Source: Brachionus plicatilis
Taxonomy: Eukaryota; Rotifera; Eurotatoria; Ploima; Brachionidae
Direction: 5' to 3'
Length of the DNA: 64,000 nt
NCBI GenBank assembly: GCA_010279815.1
Contig: QEOQ01000207.1
Span: 1,394,078-1,458,077 of the forward strand
The position numbers and the translations under genes were made by a program. The notes beneath the pieces are model-generated. The model was given only the letters and a program-made list of their open reading frames with translations, was not told the origin of the DNA and searched no databases. Of the stretch, positions 35,731-48,475 are shown in pieces (position 1 is the first letter of the stretch; every line of letters starts with the position of its first letter).

Positions 35731-35904
35731 TCACGAACCGATCAAGTATTTGACTATTTGATAAAAGCCGAATCCAACTTTGTAAAATCCATTTAGAAGA
35801 TAGAAAAAACTTGCTACCAAAGTTACAGATACGCCCAGCAGTCCGACCAAAACAACCCAAATGCCCATCAACATATTCCAAAATCCGACCAATAGACCCA
35901 ACAT
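35731..35904 (-). CDS. 57-residue hydrophobic membrane microprotein
   Basis: The minus strand encodes MLGLLVGFWNMLMGIWVVLV followed by GLLGVSVTLVASFFYLLNGF and YKVGFGFYQIVKYLIGS, then TGA. Two hydrophobic spans (about 3-24 and 26-41) are followed by an amphipathic Tyr/Lys tail. Local G+C is clearly higher than in the flanks, as in the window's real exons, and the hydrophobic pattern is coherent. I do not recognise a family. It might be a stand-alone small membrane protein or one exon of a larger gene. It lies head-to-head with CPEB1, about 670 bases from that gene's start. Confidence 0.5.
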   Translation of the reverse strand: MLGLLVGFWNMLMGIWVVLVGLLGVSVTLVASFFYLLNGFYKVGFGFYQIVKYLIGS

Positions 35905-36030
35905 ATTTCAATTACTAAGCATTGATTTTCAAAAAGCAATTGAATGGTAGTCGCGACTTTTTTTTAATCTCAAAAATTTGAATTTAAAGCGCGCTTTTTT
36001 GTTATTTTGTCATTCGATTTGCTTTCATTA

Positions 36031-36049
36031 GAGAGAGAGAGAGAGAGAG
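36031..36049. repeat. (GA)n microsatellite
   Basis: A run of nine and a half GA units lies about 145 bases upstream of the CPEB1 TATA box. GA repeats often mark promoters bound by GAGA-type factors in invertebrates; that role here is inference. Confidence 0.7.
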
Positions 36050-36193
36050 TGAAAAAACCTATGGAGCATCGAAGAAGCGGGATTAAATGAAAAAAAACGA
36101 AACGAAAGTAACATTAGTCAATCAGTTAAGTACAAAGTCTTAGCTAAGATTAAGTTTGAGTATTGTGTCGGTGCTTGAATGGCTCGATTTCAA

Positions 36194-36200
36194 TATAAAA
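36194..36200 (+). promoter_or_regulatory. Putative CPEB1 TATA box
   Basis: The sequence CAATATAAAAGCAGC is the best TATA match in this more GC-rich upstream stretch. A start site about 30 bases on would give a leader of about 350 bases before the ATG at 36578. Confidence 0.45.
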
Positions 36201-36577
36201 GCAGCTTTTAATTTTGCAATCATTTCAAAATACCAAAATCTTTCCAAACAGCTAGCAAGCATCATTTTTCATTTGCGCATCTAATACAAGTCAGATTAGG
36301 TCTTTGCATAGGGTTTGAAATTTTGCATTCGAACAACTATAAATAAAATTTTCACAGTCTCTAGATCATCGCCAAAAAAATTCTTTTCTTTTTAATTACA
36401 CAATTTCCTTCCTAAGCCTAGCTAACACGTGTAACAAAAAAGCTCTTTTTTTTCTTTTAGAAAACCATTTGCAACAAGACTTGAATTTTATCTACATTTA
36501 ACTAAATTTTGGGCTTTGAAAATTTTATTCTGAGCATTTTTTTATAATTGGACATTTTTAACAATCTTAAATTCACA

Positions 36578-39500
36578 ATGGAATATGACTTTGAGAACCA
36601 AATTGACTCGAAGTACTCGACCTCGTCGACCCCTTCGTCCTCGGCCAGCTCAACTTCCGAGTCCTTCATGAACCAAATAAACAGCTTGAAAACAAAGCTG
36701 ACCATGCAAAACCAAAAGCAAAATCAATTCATCGATTTGAGCTGCTCGATGCCCAACTCGTGCTCGCTTATCTTTTCCACTGCTGCCAGTTTCAACATCA
36801 ATCAAAATGTAACCTTTTTTTTTACTTTATAAAAATTACACACAATTTTTTTTAATAACTAAAAAGCTTTTAATAATTTTTTAAGAATATCTTACCACTT
36901 TTTAAACTAAAAAAATTAATCGCCTTAATTTTTTTAATTATTAGGATTAATTTTTTTTTTAAATGAAACCACTTTTTAATTTAAAAAAATTAATCACCTT
37001 TATTTTTATTTAATAATTAAAATAATATTTTTTAATATTTTTTTATTTGACTGGAACCATTTTTTAGCTTAAAAAAAAACAATTCACAATTTTTTTTAAA
37101 TAATTAAGAAATTTTTGAGAATTTTTTAAAAATATCAAACCACTTTTTAAACTAAAAAAATTAATCACCTTAATTTTTTTAATTATTTAGATTAATTTTT
37201 TTTTAAATGAAACCACTTTTTAGTTTAAAAAAATTAATCACCTTTATTTTTTTTTAATAATTAATATTAATTATTTTTTAATCATTTTTTCTTTAACTGG
37301 AACCACTTTTTAACTAAAATAAAAAAACATTGATTACCTAATTTTTGTTTTAGGACACAGTTTTTTACTCGAGGGAATCGATACATTTGTTGGCAAAATT
37401 CCTGGCCAACAACAGCGAACAGGGCATTTTCAGATCGTTGTACTCATACGCCCCGGACAACTTGGCATGGCTGTGGTCTTTTTTGGACTTTGACAGCCCG
37501 ATTGACTTGAGTCAAGTGCCAGTGCAAGAGCACTACGAGCCTTTCGAATGGTCCATACAAGAGAACAACCTGAGCGAGTCCGATGATGAGCTTCTCACCC
37601 GAGTGAACAAAATTTTCAGCGATTCACCTCTAATCCAGTACAAATACCGCGAGAACCTCATGATCGCCGACCTGTACAAATTCTTGGAGCATCTGCAAAA
37701 GATAAGCTTTAAATACATAGCCATCGCTTTGTTTAATTTGTATTTTCCAAGTAATTTTAAAATTAAATAAAAATTAAATAAAAAATTTTTATTCTTTTTT
37801 TGCATTTATTTATTTATTTATTTATTTTCAGGATTTGCTTGCTTCATGGACGATCAAATCAGGAAGTTTATAAGGCCGAAATTATTGGCGGCCAATTTGC
37901 CACTGGTCAAAGAGCTTGACACCATGATAGTTCGCCTCATAAAGTCCAGATACTCAAATCTGAGAGAGTACAAGCAGAAGATACTGACTGGCCAAGAGTT
38001 GCCGTCGTATGTTCGCGGCCTGCTCTACGACGGGCCCGGATTTTGGACCAGTCCGGCAAATAAACTGCTGGTAAAGAGCCTAACTAGTGGTTTAAACAAG
38101 CCGCGGCTGATGTCACCTGTTGGCAATAAGACAAATTTCAGCGATAATCCGATTCAGCCCAAAGAAGAGCAAAATTTGTATCAAACTCTAAGCTATCTAA
38201 AAATGCTGCAGCAATCAAACAAATTGAATGCGGACTTGGACCATACTGAAGAAGAGCTGGCCAATTTGGAAGAAGAAGACGACGACTTGAAGAATTTGAT
38301 GAATTCAAAATTTTGCGACTTGTCCTCGCCACTGCCCAAATTGGACCAATACTTTGCCAACACTCCAAATATTGAAGACGGATTAAAAAATTTTCCATCT
38401 GGTCAATATACACCAATAAGTCAAAATTTGGCCAACAAACTTCTCATAAACACGCCGCCCACTCCGTCCAACTTTAGTCCCTACTTGGAGCCCAACTCGC
38501 TGTGGTCATCGGTGAACAACAAAATAACCCAGCGTTACTTGTCCACAGCGACACCACCACCGTCAGCTAATCTCAAGAATTTCGATGAAGAAACATTCAT
38601 GTCACCTTTAGGAAATTATAACAATCAACTAGAAAAATTAATGAGCCCCATGAACGAAGAGCAATTCTCCAAGTACTTTCAAATGTCAGCCACTTTGAAT
38701 TCGCCAGCACCTAGAGCATACCACAAAGACTTTTCGAACTATGTTGGTTCAAATTTGGCCTCCACCATGAACCAAAATGTGGCCTCGAAATTCAACTATG
38801 ATCTAAATGTGAGGACACACTTCAACTCGACCAGGTCTCCGGTGTCGGGCGCCAGGTCCCCCATTTACTCCAATGCGGCCCAAAACTTGCCCGCCATTTG
38901 GACAGGCCGACTGCCACCCAAGGTCTATCACATAAGCTCGCTTTTTTCGCGCAAAGTTTTCTTGGGCGGCTTGCCCTGGGACGTCAACCAGCAGTATTTA
39001 CTTCAGCTGTTGCACAAATACGGCAGTGTCAAGCTAGAAATACCCGGCAAGGACTTGAAGCACCCGCGCGTCTCTCACATCAACAAAATGCAAGAAAGGT
39101 CTACGCCTGGATATGTGTACATCATTTTTGACCACGAGTCAGCCGTGCAAAGACTGCTGGCCGATTGCCGCAAGGAGTACAAAAATGGCGGCGAACACTA
39201 CTACTACAACATTTTGATGCCGAGTGTTTACCCGGGTAATTTTAACTTCAACAAACGCGGCAAAACCAAAGAGGTAGAGGTGATACCATGGAATCAAGAT
39301 GACACCAGCTTTGTGCCGTCCAAGCAAAATTTGCCGCCCAAAATTGATCCCAAGTCGACCATTTTTGTCGGCGCTCTCCACGGCATGCTCAACGCCCAGG
39401 GACTTGGCAAAGTCATGACCGAAATATTCGGCGAGGTGATTCACGCCGGTTTGGACACTGACAAATACAAGTATCCGATTGGAAGTGGTCGTGTCACGTT

Positions 39501-39783
39501 CCGCAATCGGGACGCCTATGTCAAGGCTATAAAGTCAAGATTTTTGACAATACGCGCCAATTTGGAGCCCAACGACCCAAGTCCTAGATTCGAGAAAACA
39601 ATCCAAATCGACCCCTATCTAGATGATGACAAGTGCTCCAAATGTGATGCCAAATCGGTCTATTTTTGCCGCAACGAAAATTGCCTCGACTATTTTTGCA
39701 TGCACTGCTGGTCGTTTGGACATGAGTTGACCAAGCCCGGCGAGCATATTCCACTGTCAAGACAAAACAAGCCATCGCACTAG
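36578..39783 (+). CDS. CPEB1: CPEB1/Orb-type cytoplasmic polyadenylation element-binding protein
   Basis: Exons 36578..36808, 37354..37750 and 37832..39783 join to about 859 residues, longer than human CPEB1 (about 566). The start is the ATG at 36578, before a Ser/Thr-rich opening (MEYDFENQIDSKYS). The C-terminal third holds two RNA-recognition motifs: RRM1 with KVFLGGLPWDV and GYVYIIFD, and RRM2 with TIFVGALHGMLNAQGLGKVM and KYPIGSGRVTF. Then comes the zinc-binding ZZ domain with CSKCDAK, FCRNENCLDYFCMHCW and GH..H ligands. The wording GKD..HPR and DTDKYKYPIGSGR marks CPEB1 rather than CPEB2-4. CPEB1 binds UUUUAU-type elements in 3' UTRs and controls poly(A) tails and translation in germ line and neurons. 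The 200-residue N-terminal region and the Pro/Asn-rich middle are lineage-specific. Confidence 0.93.
36875..37330. repeat. Higher-order tandem array filling CPEB1 intron 1
   Basis: A monomer of about 75-90 bases beginning ACCACTTTTTAAACTAAAAA, followed by ATTAATCACCTT and an AT run, recurs six times. Monomers group into two larger units of three (about 36890-37130 and 37139-37330). Like-placed monomers in the two units match better than neighbours do. This implies duplication of a trimer, as in young satellites. Confidence 0.7.
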
Positions 39784-42659
39784 AAAACAGTATTCGCTTG
39801 ATCATTTTTAATTTATTTTTGTTCAGTTTTTTTTGCATTTTGTTGGGTTTTTTAAAGCAATTTAAAAACTAAAAAAGATGAATTTTAAGCATTTTATTAA
39901 AAAAAAAAAAAAGTAACAGCAACACACATTTGGCTAATGGTCGATTTTTATTTTTTTATGAAAAGTTAGCTAGTTGAAGAGACACATTGATCGGAGATCT
40001 AGGATTGAATGGAATCTTTTTTTTGTGAAATGTTGTTGTTTTTTTAATTTTTTAAAGTTTTTCGGATACGGTGAACAGGTTGTTTTTCCTCTTGCCGACC
40101 ATCTCATCTAATTTACATGATTAATATTATTAATTTTAATTTTTGAGATTGATGTTAGAGTTTCTTTGTTAAACAACTTGGCAAACATGAAGAGATTTTT
40201 TATTAATCTTAATTGAGTTAAATTTTTAAATCGATGTTCCATTTTTAAACAAATTTAAACAATCAATCACAAATTTTTCCATGTTTCTTTATTTTTTGTT
40301 TCATTTCGTTTTCGCTAATTTGTAAATATTTTCCATTATTACTTGAGTTTATTAAGATTAATGTACGGCCATTATTTAGAATTTTTCCATTTTTTTTGGC
40401 CTCATTAATCAAACTTTTTTTTGAAATTTTTTGCCGGTAAAAATATGTTTTTTTTTTTGTTAACTAGTTTTGTTTGCTTTATTTTCTAACTAATTGAAAT
40501 TTAAATCTATTTGTTCAATAAAGATTATAAATTTTCGGTTTTTGCCAATTTTTCAAATCGATTTTGAATTTTGACAAAAAAAAAGATTTTTTAAAGAAAT
40601 ATTCAAGAATCGTAAGTTTTTCATTTTTTTGAGATTATATCTTTTTTTTGTTTGTTTTTTTTTCCACAATTGATTGAACTGTGGCAAATGAATGAAATTT
40701 TTGTTACTTTCCCAGTTGTTTGGGTAAAGACTTGATTTTTTAAAAAAATATTTTTAAACTTTTTTTTTAGTTAAATATTAATGAAAATATACAATTTTGT
40801 ATTACACTTAACCGTTCACATATTTAAAAATTGGTCTGTATAATCATAGACATGAATAATTTACTTTTAATCCAACATTTATAATAATAAAACATTACAA
40901 TAAATCGATCCGTTTTTTTTATTAATTATTACATTCATAATAAATATCATTACAATTAAAGATATTTTTTTATGCCAAATTGGTATCCACGAAATTAATA
41001 ATTAACTAAATTGTAAAATAAATTTAGTTTAATAAAGAAAAATACAAAAAATTCAGGCGATTTTACAATTTGATTTTCATCTATCATCTTCGAAGATACC
41101 TATTGATGATTTTTTTCGAACAAACGAGAACCTAAAATTTAAATCCCCTTTTTTCGAATCTTTTCAAATTTCGTTAATAGAAAACATCTTGGATTAGTAG
41201 AAAACATGTGAATAAGATTGAAGTTTTTTCTCTAGCTTTTTAAACTTTAATTGATCACACTTAAATCTTCAAAAAAATTAAGTAAAGTAATAAAATTCAG
41301 CATCAAATTCTAAAATTGCTGTTGATGCTATCGGGACAAGTTATTCAGTATTCAATTTCTTAATTAAAGTTTTCTTAATTGAATTTGACAACATGGATAA
41401 ATATGGCGAATTTTTTTAACTATGTATTAATAAATAGAAATAAACTATTGCTAATAGCCTGTATAAAATCGAAATTTTAGCTTAAACTTAAGCAATTTTA
41501 CTTTATAATCTTAAATATAAAAACCATGCTTATTTTTGTTTTACCAATCTTTATTCAATTTTTTATACAATAATTTATTTTATATCAACATGAAAACTTA
41601 AAAATAAGTAATTTTTTTTTTAATTAAAAAACTCTATAAACCATATATTCCGGCTTAAATCTTACCATTCTCGGGTATTTAATGCAGATTTGCTTATTAA
41701 CACACTCAAGAGATAGTCTGAAACCATTTTACAAAAATTGATAAAAATTTTGAATTTGAATTTGAAAATCCTTACAAAAGTGTGCAAGAAAGTACGATAG
41801 AAAGTTTTTTATTTCAACAAAATAATAACAATATCCGGAAATTATAAAACAATGTAATTTTTGCAATAAAGAAATACAAAAATATTTAAAAAAATTTTTT
41901 AAACTATAATAAAAAAAAATAAGTAAAAAAAATAAAACAAAAATATAAAAGTGTTTTTTTTTATAAAAAATAAAGATGAATATTATCAATATTGTTTCGA
42001 AAATTCTGTGAAAAAAGTTTCATAGCTCTCAAATCATTTGTCTCTTGACTCTTGCTATACTCCAGTATCTATTCTGGAATTCAAAATAAATCAGTTGGTT
42101 AATACAATAAATATTGTCGTGTTTATGATGATGATCCTAAGTTTGATCCCCTGGTCCTTCTTTTAATTGAAAAATAGAGCTTTTTTCTTTCAATTCCAAT
42201 ATTTTTCCTTCCAATTCTCCACTCCTCTAGAAACTCTTCTTATTTTTTTTCACCCTGTATCACTTAAATAATTCATTTAATTTTCAATTTTTTTTATATT
42301 TGCTTTCTAAAGAAACTTTGGCTAAAACAGAAAAAATACAATAAAAAATGAATAAATTCCTTGATCTTATTATAGTTTTGTGGAAAATATTTTATGATTA
42401 GATTAGATTTTATCAAAATTCATTGACAATTTTATTATCATCCTAAATTATTGTTATAAAATAACATTATTAGTTGACTTTGACCATATTTTGTAATTTT
42501 GATATTTAATTACATTTTATAAATCCTGAAACATCATAGTGATTATTTCTAATAAATTGAAATTAATGAGAATAAAAAGCTTTTAATTTTAAAAAACTTT
42601 ATTTTTTTAAAGAACCAAATATTTAAAAATAAAATTTGATTCTTATTTTAATCCAAGGC
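39784..42659. other. CPEB1 3' UTR and convergent intergenic region
   Basis: The first 0.7-1.1 kb is probably CPEB1 3' UTR; candidate polyadenylation signals include CAATAAAG at about 40517 and AATAAAA at about 40887. No further gene is supported before the ELP1 stop at 42660. Confidence 0.4.
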
Positions 42660-45600
42660 TCATTCGTAAAAATGTAACTTCCACGATCGTTTAGAAACTG
42701 TCTCAGGCGGAAATCTATATTTGACTTCTAATTTGCTAAAGTCAGTCAAGTCCGCCAGAATATTTTGTTGAAATGTTTGAAATGAAAAATTGTCTGTCTC
42801 ATTTTGGGCTGGATAGTTCCAAATTTGAGTTGTCATTTTTTCAAATAAATCAATTGCTTTTTCATAATTACCCTGTAGTTGGACACATAGATCATTTAAA
42901 TTAAACAGTAAAAGAGATTTTGAAAGACTAAAGACAGAATCCTTTAGTTTATAAACGTAAGTCATGGTGTCACTAAGCTCTTGAATCAAAGCTAAATCCT
43001 CAAATGGACTTCCTTTTTTGAGGGATATAAGTGTTTTCTTTTGCCGGTTTTTTCGCTTCGATTTGCTAGAAAATGTGCTGGCGATCGTACTAGCGGATGA
43101 CCGTGTGGAACCAGCTTGTGATTGCGTATCAAATGTAGAATTGCTGATTTCGGACATGGACAAATCATCCCGGTGTCTATTTTCATCTTCAAATTCATCC
43201 ATCATTTCTCTTTCTTTTTTTTTAGCCTTTTCCTCGCGAACTTCATCCAATCTTTGCTTATGTTCCAGAAATTTTTTCTCATATTGCTCAAGTGTTTTGA
43301 CAAGCTCTTGCTGGTTAGACTTAAGAGATGGCAATAAATTAGTTTCAAGAAAATCAAAGCGATTCGATTTGTGAATCAAGGTTATAGCTTCAGACCAGTG
43401 GGTACCATTTATTAGATTCAAAATTGCACTCTCGGTATCATTCATATAACTTTCGTACACATGTGAACACTCAAGGTATCTATTCTCAGATTTTAATTTT
43501 TCAATGATAAGTGTTAGTTTCTCTGAGTACAAATGAGATGGTAGTTTTAATTTCAAGCAAACATTTATGAACATTTCCCAACTGGCCGATTTTAGGAACA
43601 ACTCTGAAGCTTGTTCATATTGTTCAGCTCGGGTCAGAATCAAACCAGCTTCTTCGTAGTATTTTTTTTCGGTAAGGTGGTTAGCGAAGAGTTTAGAAAC
43701 TGTTTTGAACATTTCCTCTGAAGGACTGTAGTGTTTAAGGCACTCAGAATATAATTTATGATTGTCGACAAGCTTAATAATTTCATCATTGTACTCATTC
43801 CCGCATTTTATGATACTTTGTAGCGCTTTTTTGAAGCGCTTCAAATAAAAATCTATTTTGAATTTCCGGTAATTTTCCTCCAATTTTTTCAGTTCATTTA
43901 AAAATGGTAAATATTCCTTTGGATCCTTGATAAAATTTAATTAAAATTTACATATGATATTTAAAACTTTTAAAAAAATATTCTCAAATAAATGATTTTG
44001 ATTAAGATTTCAAGCATATTGAAAAATTTTTGAAAATTAGTCAGATGACGAATTAAAAAAAAATCTAAGCTAGTATTCAAATGAATCCATAAAAAGAGAT
44101 TTGATATCGAATGATTTGTTTGTAAATAATAAAATTTAATCAAATAAATAAGGATTATTAAACTTCACCGCGCGCATTTTTAATATAAGAATGTAAAAAA
44201 TTAGTATAAAAAAAAGCTAGTTTTTAAGCACTAGTTTTTAAGATAGTGTCTAAATTTATTATACCAGCAAAAAGTTCTATAGATTAATAACGTAATTGCT
44301 CGATTTTAACGACAGTCGTAATATCTGGGTATTCAGAATTAAAGACAGGGTCTTATAACATTAAAAAGAATATATATATAAACAAATTTTTCAATTTTAA
44401 ATTTATTTTTGCTAATTATTTTTAAAGAAAAATAATTAATAAAATCAAAAGTTTTAGATTAAAATCTGCAATATAATCTGTTATTATTTTTGATTAAATT
44501 AAAAATTTTATCAAGAATTTAACTCTAAAAACTCATTCCAAATAATATATTTTGAATTTGATTTTAAATTGTCTTATATTTTCTTTAAATTGTTTGCACT
44601 CTGGAATGCATTATTTAAAAATTATATATTTTTTCAAACAAAAAAAAAGCCTACGTTAGTTAGAAACAATCTTTTTTCATACGAATACATAAATCATTTA
44701 TTCCTGAACTCATGGCATAAGATAGATTCAAATATCATCTGAATCAAATTCATTACGAAAAATCAAAATTGGTTATTTTACTTTTTGAGATTTTTCCGCA
44801 ACCATAAGAACAAGATCAAAATCATAAGTTCCAAGAGCAACATCAAATAATTCATTGACATCAACTATGTATAAAAGGTGCCTTAAGCCTTCATCAATAC
44901 TTGCTTGGCCTGTATCTAGTTAAAAAGAAAAACTACAAAAGTGAAAAAAATATTGATGACTTTACCTTTCGATTGAATGACTCGGTAAAGAGCTTTTTCT
45001 AGCTCTTTCATTTTAGCAAAACATGACAAAATGACCAAATAAAATTTGTTTTTGTCAATAGATTCACAAATTTCAATCAATTTTGTACATACATCAAAAA
45101 TTTTTGTTGATTTTATCGGCTTTAGTTCTTCTTTTTTTCCAATATTTCTTTCCGGATAATGATCTTTGAAGAAGGAAATAGTCGTATCCTCATCACTAAA
45201 AAAAAATCTAGAATTTTTTTTTTCGTAGAGACTTACCTTAGTTCTGTTAAAAATAGATTAATTAAATTCACATTGTTAATTTTGTGAACAAATTGGGTTA
45301 AATTATCCAAAAAGTTCTTCAGATTATGGTCACAAAGAATGTTCATATTGACCCGATGTTTTCTCATTATCTCAACAGCATTTAAATATTCCATACTAAT
45401 TGAAATAAATTTTTAAAAAATTCCATTTAAAATATTGAATTATATACTTGTCTATAAAAGATTTTAGTTTGGAAACAACAAGAGTTCTAGGATGGATTAA
45501 TTCAAGGTTTCCTCTAGGCATCTGAAGAATACATCCAGTATCTGTGTTCAATGCAATCAACAACTTAGCCCCTCTTTCAAGTTTTCTAAACGATTCCTCA

Positions 45601-48158
45601 TTTATTTTTTTATTCGCATTATCTGATAAATTTAATTTTTCAAATAAAGCTAATTCATTTTATTTAAAATTACGTAATTTGTTTAAATCAATAAATTTTA
45701 GTGTATTTGTGTGATCAGTATAGAGTAAAAATTGATCGTGTACATAGAAAGAAGTACAATTATTAGCTAGCTCAACTCCATCTGCGTAAAGACGATAAAA
45801 TTGGGACAAACCAACACATATTTCCTGGAATTAATTTAAATTTTAGTTTTACCTATTTGAAAATTTTACTCTACTTTTAAATTGTTTTCGGTTCCAATTG
45901 ATGATATGGAAAAATTTAGACATGTTTGTGGAAATTTAAGATCACTATTAATTAGACTCCAGCTATCCTTTTTGACTTAAAACCAAAAAATTTGAAAACA
46001 ATTTTGATTACCAAAAATTTACCATATTTAAACACTGTTCCATTTGTTGACTGTAATGCCAAGTGGTTGGTAACAATATTATAATCAGTATTTAACACAT
46101 CAAAATCAAGATTTATCTCCGCACTTAAAATTAATTTTCAATGACAATATTTAAAATTTATATTTCTATACATTTTTTCCAAGTGTATATTTTTATCCTG
46201 CGAACTAACCAACTTTAATTCAGCAAAATTAAAACCTGAAATTTTATTTTCATAGATGACCACAATTTCATCAATACCAGTCCATACTATATGTTGAACA
46301 CTCCAAACATAATCTTTCATGTTTTCTAAACTCAATCTTAAATTGAAATTTAATTATTAATCAAAAAATGCAATTTTAGTTATTTTTTTTGTCATTTACT
46401 TGACTTGATTAGTTAATTCGTAGCCATAAGTTCCAAGTTTTAGACCATTTTGAATTTCTAAATTTGAAAATTCAGAAATAATAAAAAATTAAACCAGTCA
46501 TCTTACCATCTTTGACTCTATCATATTTGTAAAACTGTATTTCACCATTTAACAAATAAACCAAAAAATCCATGTTAAAACTTGACCATACTAATTTATT
46601 TATAGGCTTTGGACAAGTAATTTTATGAAGACTCATTGGTGGGGGTATAACTTTATTTTTGAATGGAGTAATCAAAGCATCGCCTAAAAAATAAAATATT
46701 AAATAACTATTTTTGGCCAAGCAATTAATTTAAAACTTACATGAGTTAATAAGCGCTATGGATCCATTAAATCCGTCGACTGGTTTACAGCAATTAACAA
46801 ACCAGCCATATTTATAGGAAACATATTGGCCAGTTTCAGTAAATAAATGCAATCTTTGATTTTTGACTATTTTATTGAATAAATTTATAAGTTTAAAACT
46901 TTACTTAAAGCTGTCCTCAGGATCCCAACACACTGCTGATATTCGATTCTTCAAATCGAAATCAATAGATTGCTTCAAATACCAGTGATAATTACTCATT
47001 GACCAAAGTTGAACTTATATCAATTTAAAAAAAAATAAAAAATTTAACCAAATTAAAATACCAATTGATTTATAATCAGATTCTTTGGATGAATCGGCCA
47101 ACTCAGCCCATATGCATAAAATGCTCGAATCTAGATTCCAAGATAAGCTATTGATTTTCATTTGTCCGATTGGAAACGGAAGAAGAAAACCACCGTGAGC
47201 CAAGCCATTTCTCTCGAAGAAAATGACCTCGTGTTTATTGTGGCGATGAATTGCTGTTGTAATCAACGATTTGGAATATTTCCAATCGATGGCTGAATCA
47301 AGAACATTGATATCTTTTTCAATTGTTGAATGAAGTGCACCTTCACGATTGAACACTTGGAATTTTCGACTGCTTGTCTTGGAATCAATAAAATGAACAA
47401 CAAAATATTCACCATCTGGTCTCCAGCAAATTTTTGAATCCCTATCATCCCAAGGTAAAATTTGGTCCTCGGTCTTTTAATAATTTATGTAATTTAATTT
47501 AAAAAATATTTTTATGAACCTTTTCTTTGATAGCATGTTTTCCAACAGAACCTTTAAACTGAGTTTCATAAGCTCCCCAGCCTACATTAACAAATTCACT
47601 CTCAACTACATTATCTGTAGAAATTTTTTGTTCATTTAAGATATCAAAGTCTTTTGTCATTAGAACAAGGGCCTTAGATGAAGTAACCAAAGCTAGTAGT
47701 TCTTGGTCCGGACTCCATTGAGCTGCTGAAAGACCATCTGAAAGACATCCAACTTCTTCGACCTGACAAAAAAAAATTTAGACCTTATTTTTAAAAATTT
47801 TTTAAATATTTTTACTGTTTTAGTCAAAACATTTAAAAGATTTAAATCTCCTTTGGAGTTAATCAAGCATATATTGTTTGATTCGGTAAGAAATTGGAAT
47901 AGAACAAGTTTGTTATCCTGTTTGTTTGATAAAAATTCTGACTTCAAGTCAAAAATTGACTCTACATCCTTGAAAGAATTTAATAAAATGGAATAAATTC
48001 TAATCCACAATTACTTTGTCGTTTGGTATTTCGTAAATCTGATTGTGGTCAGATAAATACACCGAGTTCATATTGGTGTCAAAAGTGATCATTTCGATTC
48101 GATCACTTGAAATATTCAAGCGTTTTTCGTTCGATATCAATTGCTTCAGATCGTTCAT
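42660..48158 (-). CDS. ELP1: ELP1 (IKAP), scaffold of the Elongator complex
   Basis: Seventeen exons can be followed in frame on the minus strand: 48158..48015, 47968..47816, 47762..47520, 47473..47062, 47013..46905, 46853..46741, 46683..46507, 46457..46400, 46336..46172, 46123..46023, 45975..45875, 45824..45674, 45622..45448, 45395..45237, 45195..44966, 44915..44782 and 43925..42660. Together they give about 1,296 residues (human 1,332). The first part forms two WD40 propellers ([48 protein letters not shown]). A helical TPR-like half follows ([34 protein letters not shown]). Near the C-terminus is a basic cluster [10 protein letters not shown], then [16 protein letters not shown] and the dimerisation helices. 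Elongator modifies wobble uridines of tRNA. Intron 9 is only 48 bases. Intron 3 has a non-standard GTTCAT donor, and the exon 6 acceptor is the least certain border. It lies 317 bases downstream of NAPE-PLD on the same strand. Confidence 0.93.
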
Positions 48159-48475
48159 TATGAAAAAAGTATTCTTTTAAATCCTAGAATAAAAAATAAT
48201 AAAAAATCCTTTAAAAAATTTTCTTTTAATTTTTTAAAATTTCAATTAAAAAAATTAGATTTAAAATCAATTCATGTATCCATATGAATATTTTTGAAAA
48301 TTTAATTAAGAATCACATGTTAACTCGAAGTTTTTTAAAATGTGTCTTATTTTATTTAGTTAGAATAATTTATTAACAGAAAAAATTTAGAATTAATTTT
48401 TTTAAAACCACTTTATTCGAATTAAAAATTGGATAAAAAACAATTGACTAAATGAAGTACAAAAATAATAATATC
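48159..48475. other. Short NAPE-PLD/ELP1 spacer
   Basis: The minus strand reads, in order, a possible poly(A) signal GAATAAAG (about 48418), an AT-rich stretch, then a T-rich tract ending TTCTAG at 48184, 26 bases before the ELP1 ATG. That AG could be a cis or trans splice acceptor. Confidence 0.4.

Larger units (their letters stand above)
35905..36577. other. Divergent promoter region and CPEB1 5' UTR
   Basis: This stretch lies between the microprotein and the CPEB1 start. It contains a short GA repeat (36031-36049), a TATA box (36194-36200) and, downstream, the likely CPEB1 leader. Confidence 0.45.

Noticed and set aside
41640..41730. Possible minus-strand exon starting MVSDYLLSVLISK with a GTAAGA donor
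   Set aside because: Only about 21 codons, no partner exon and no family resemblance.
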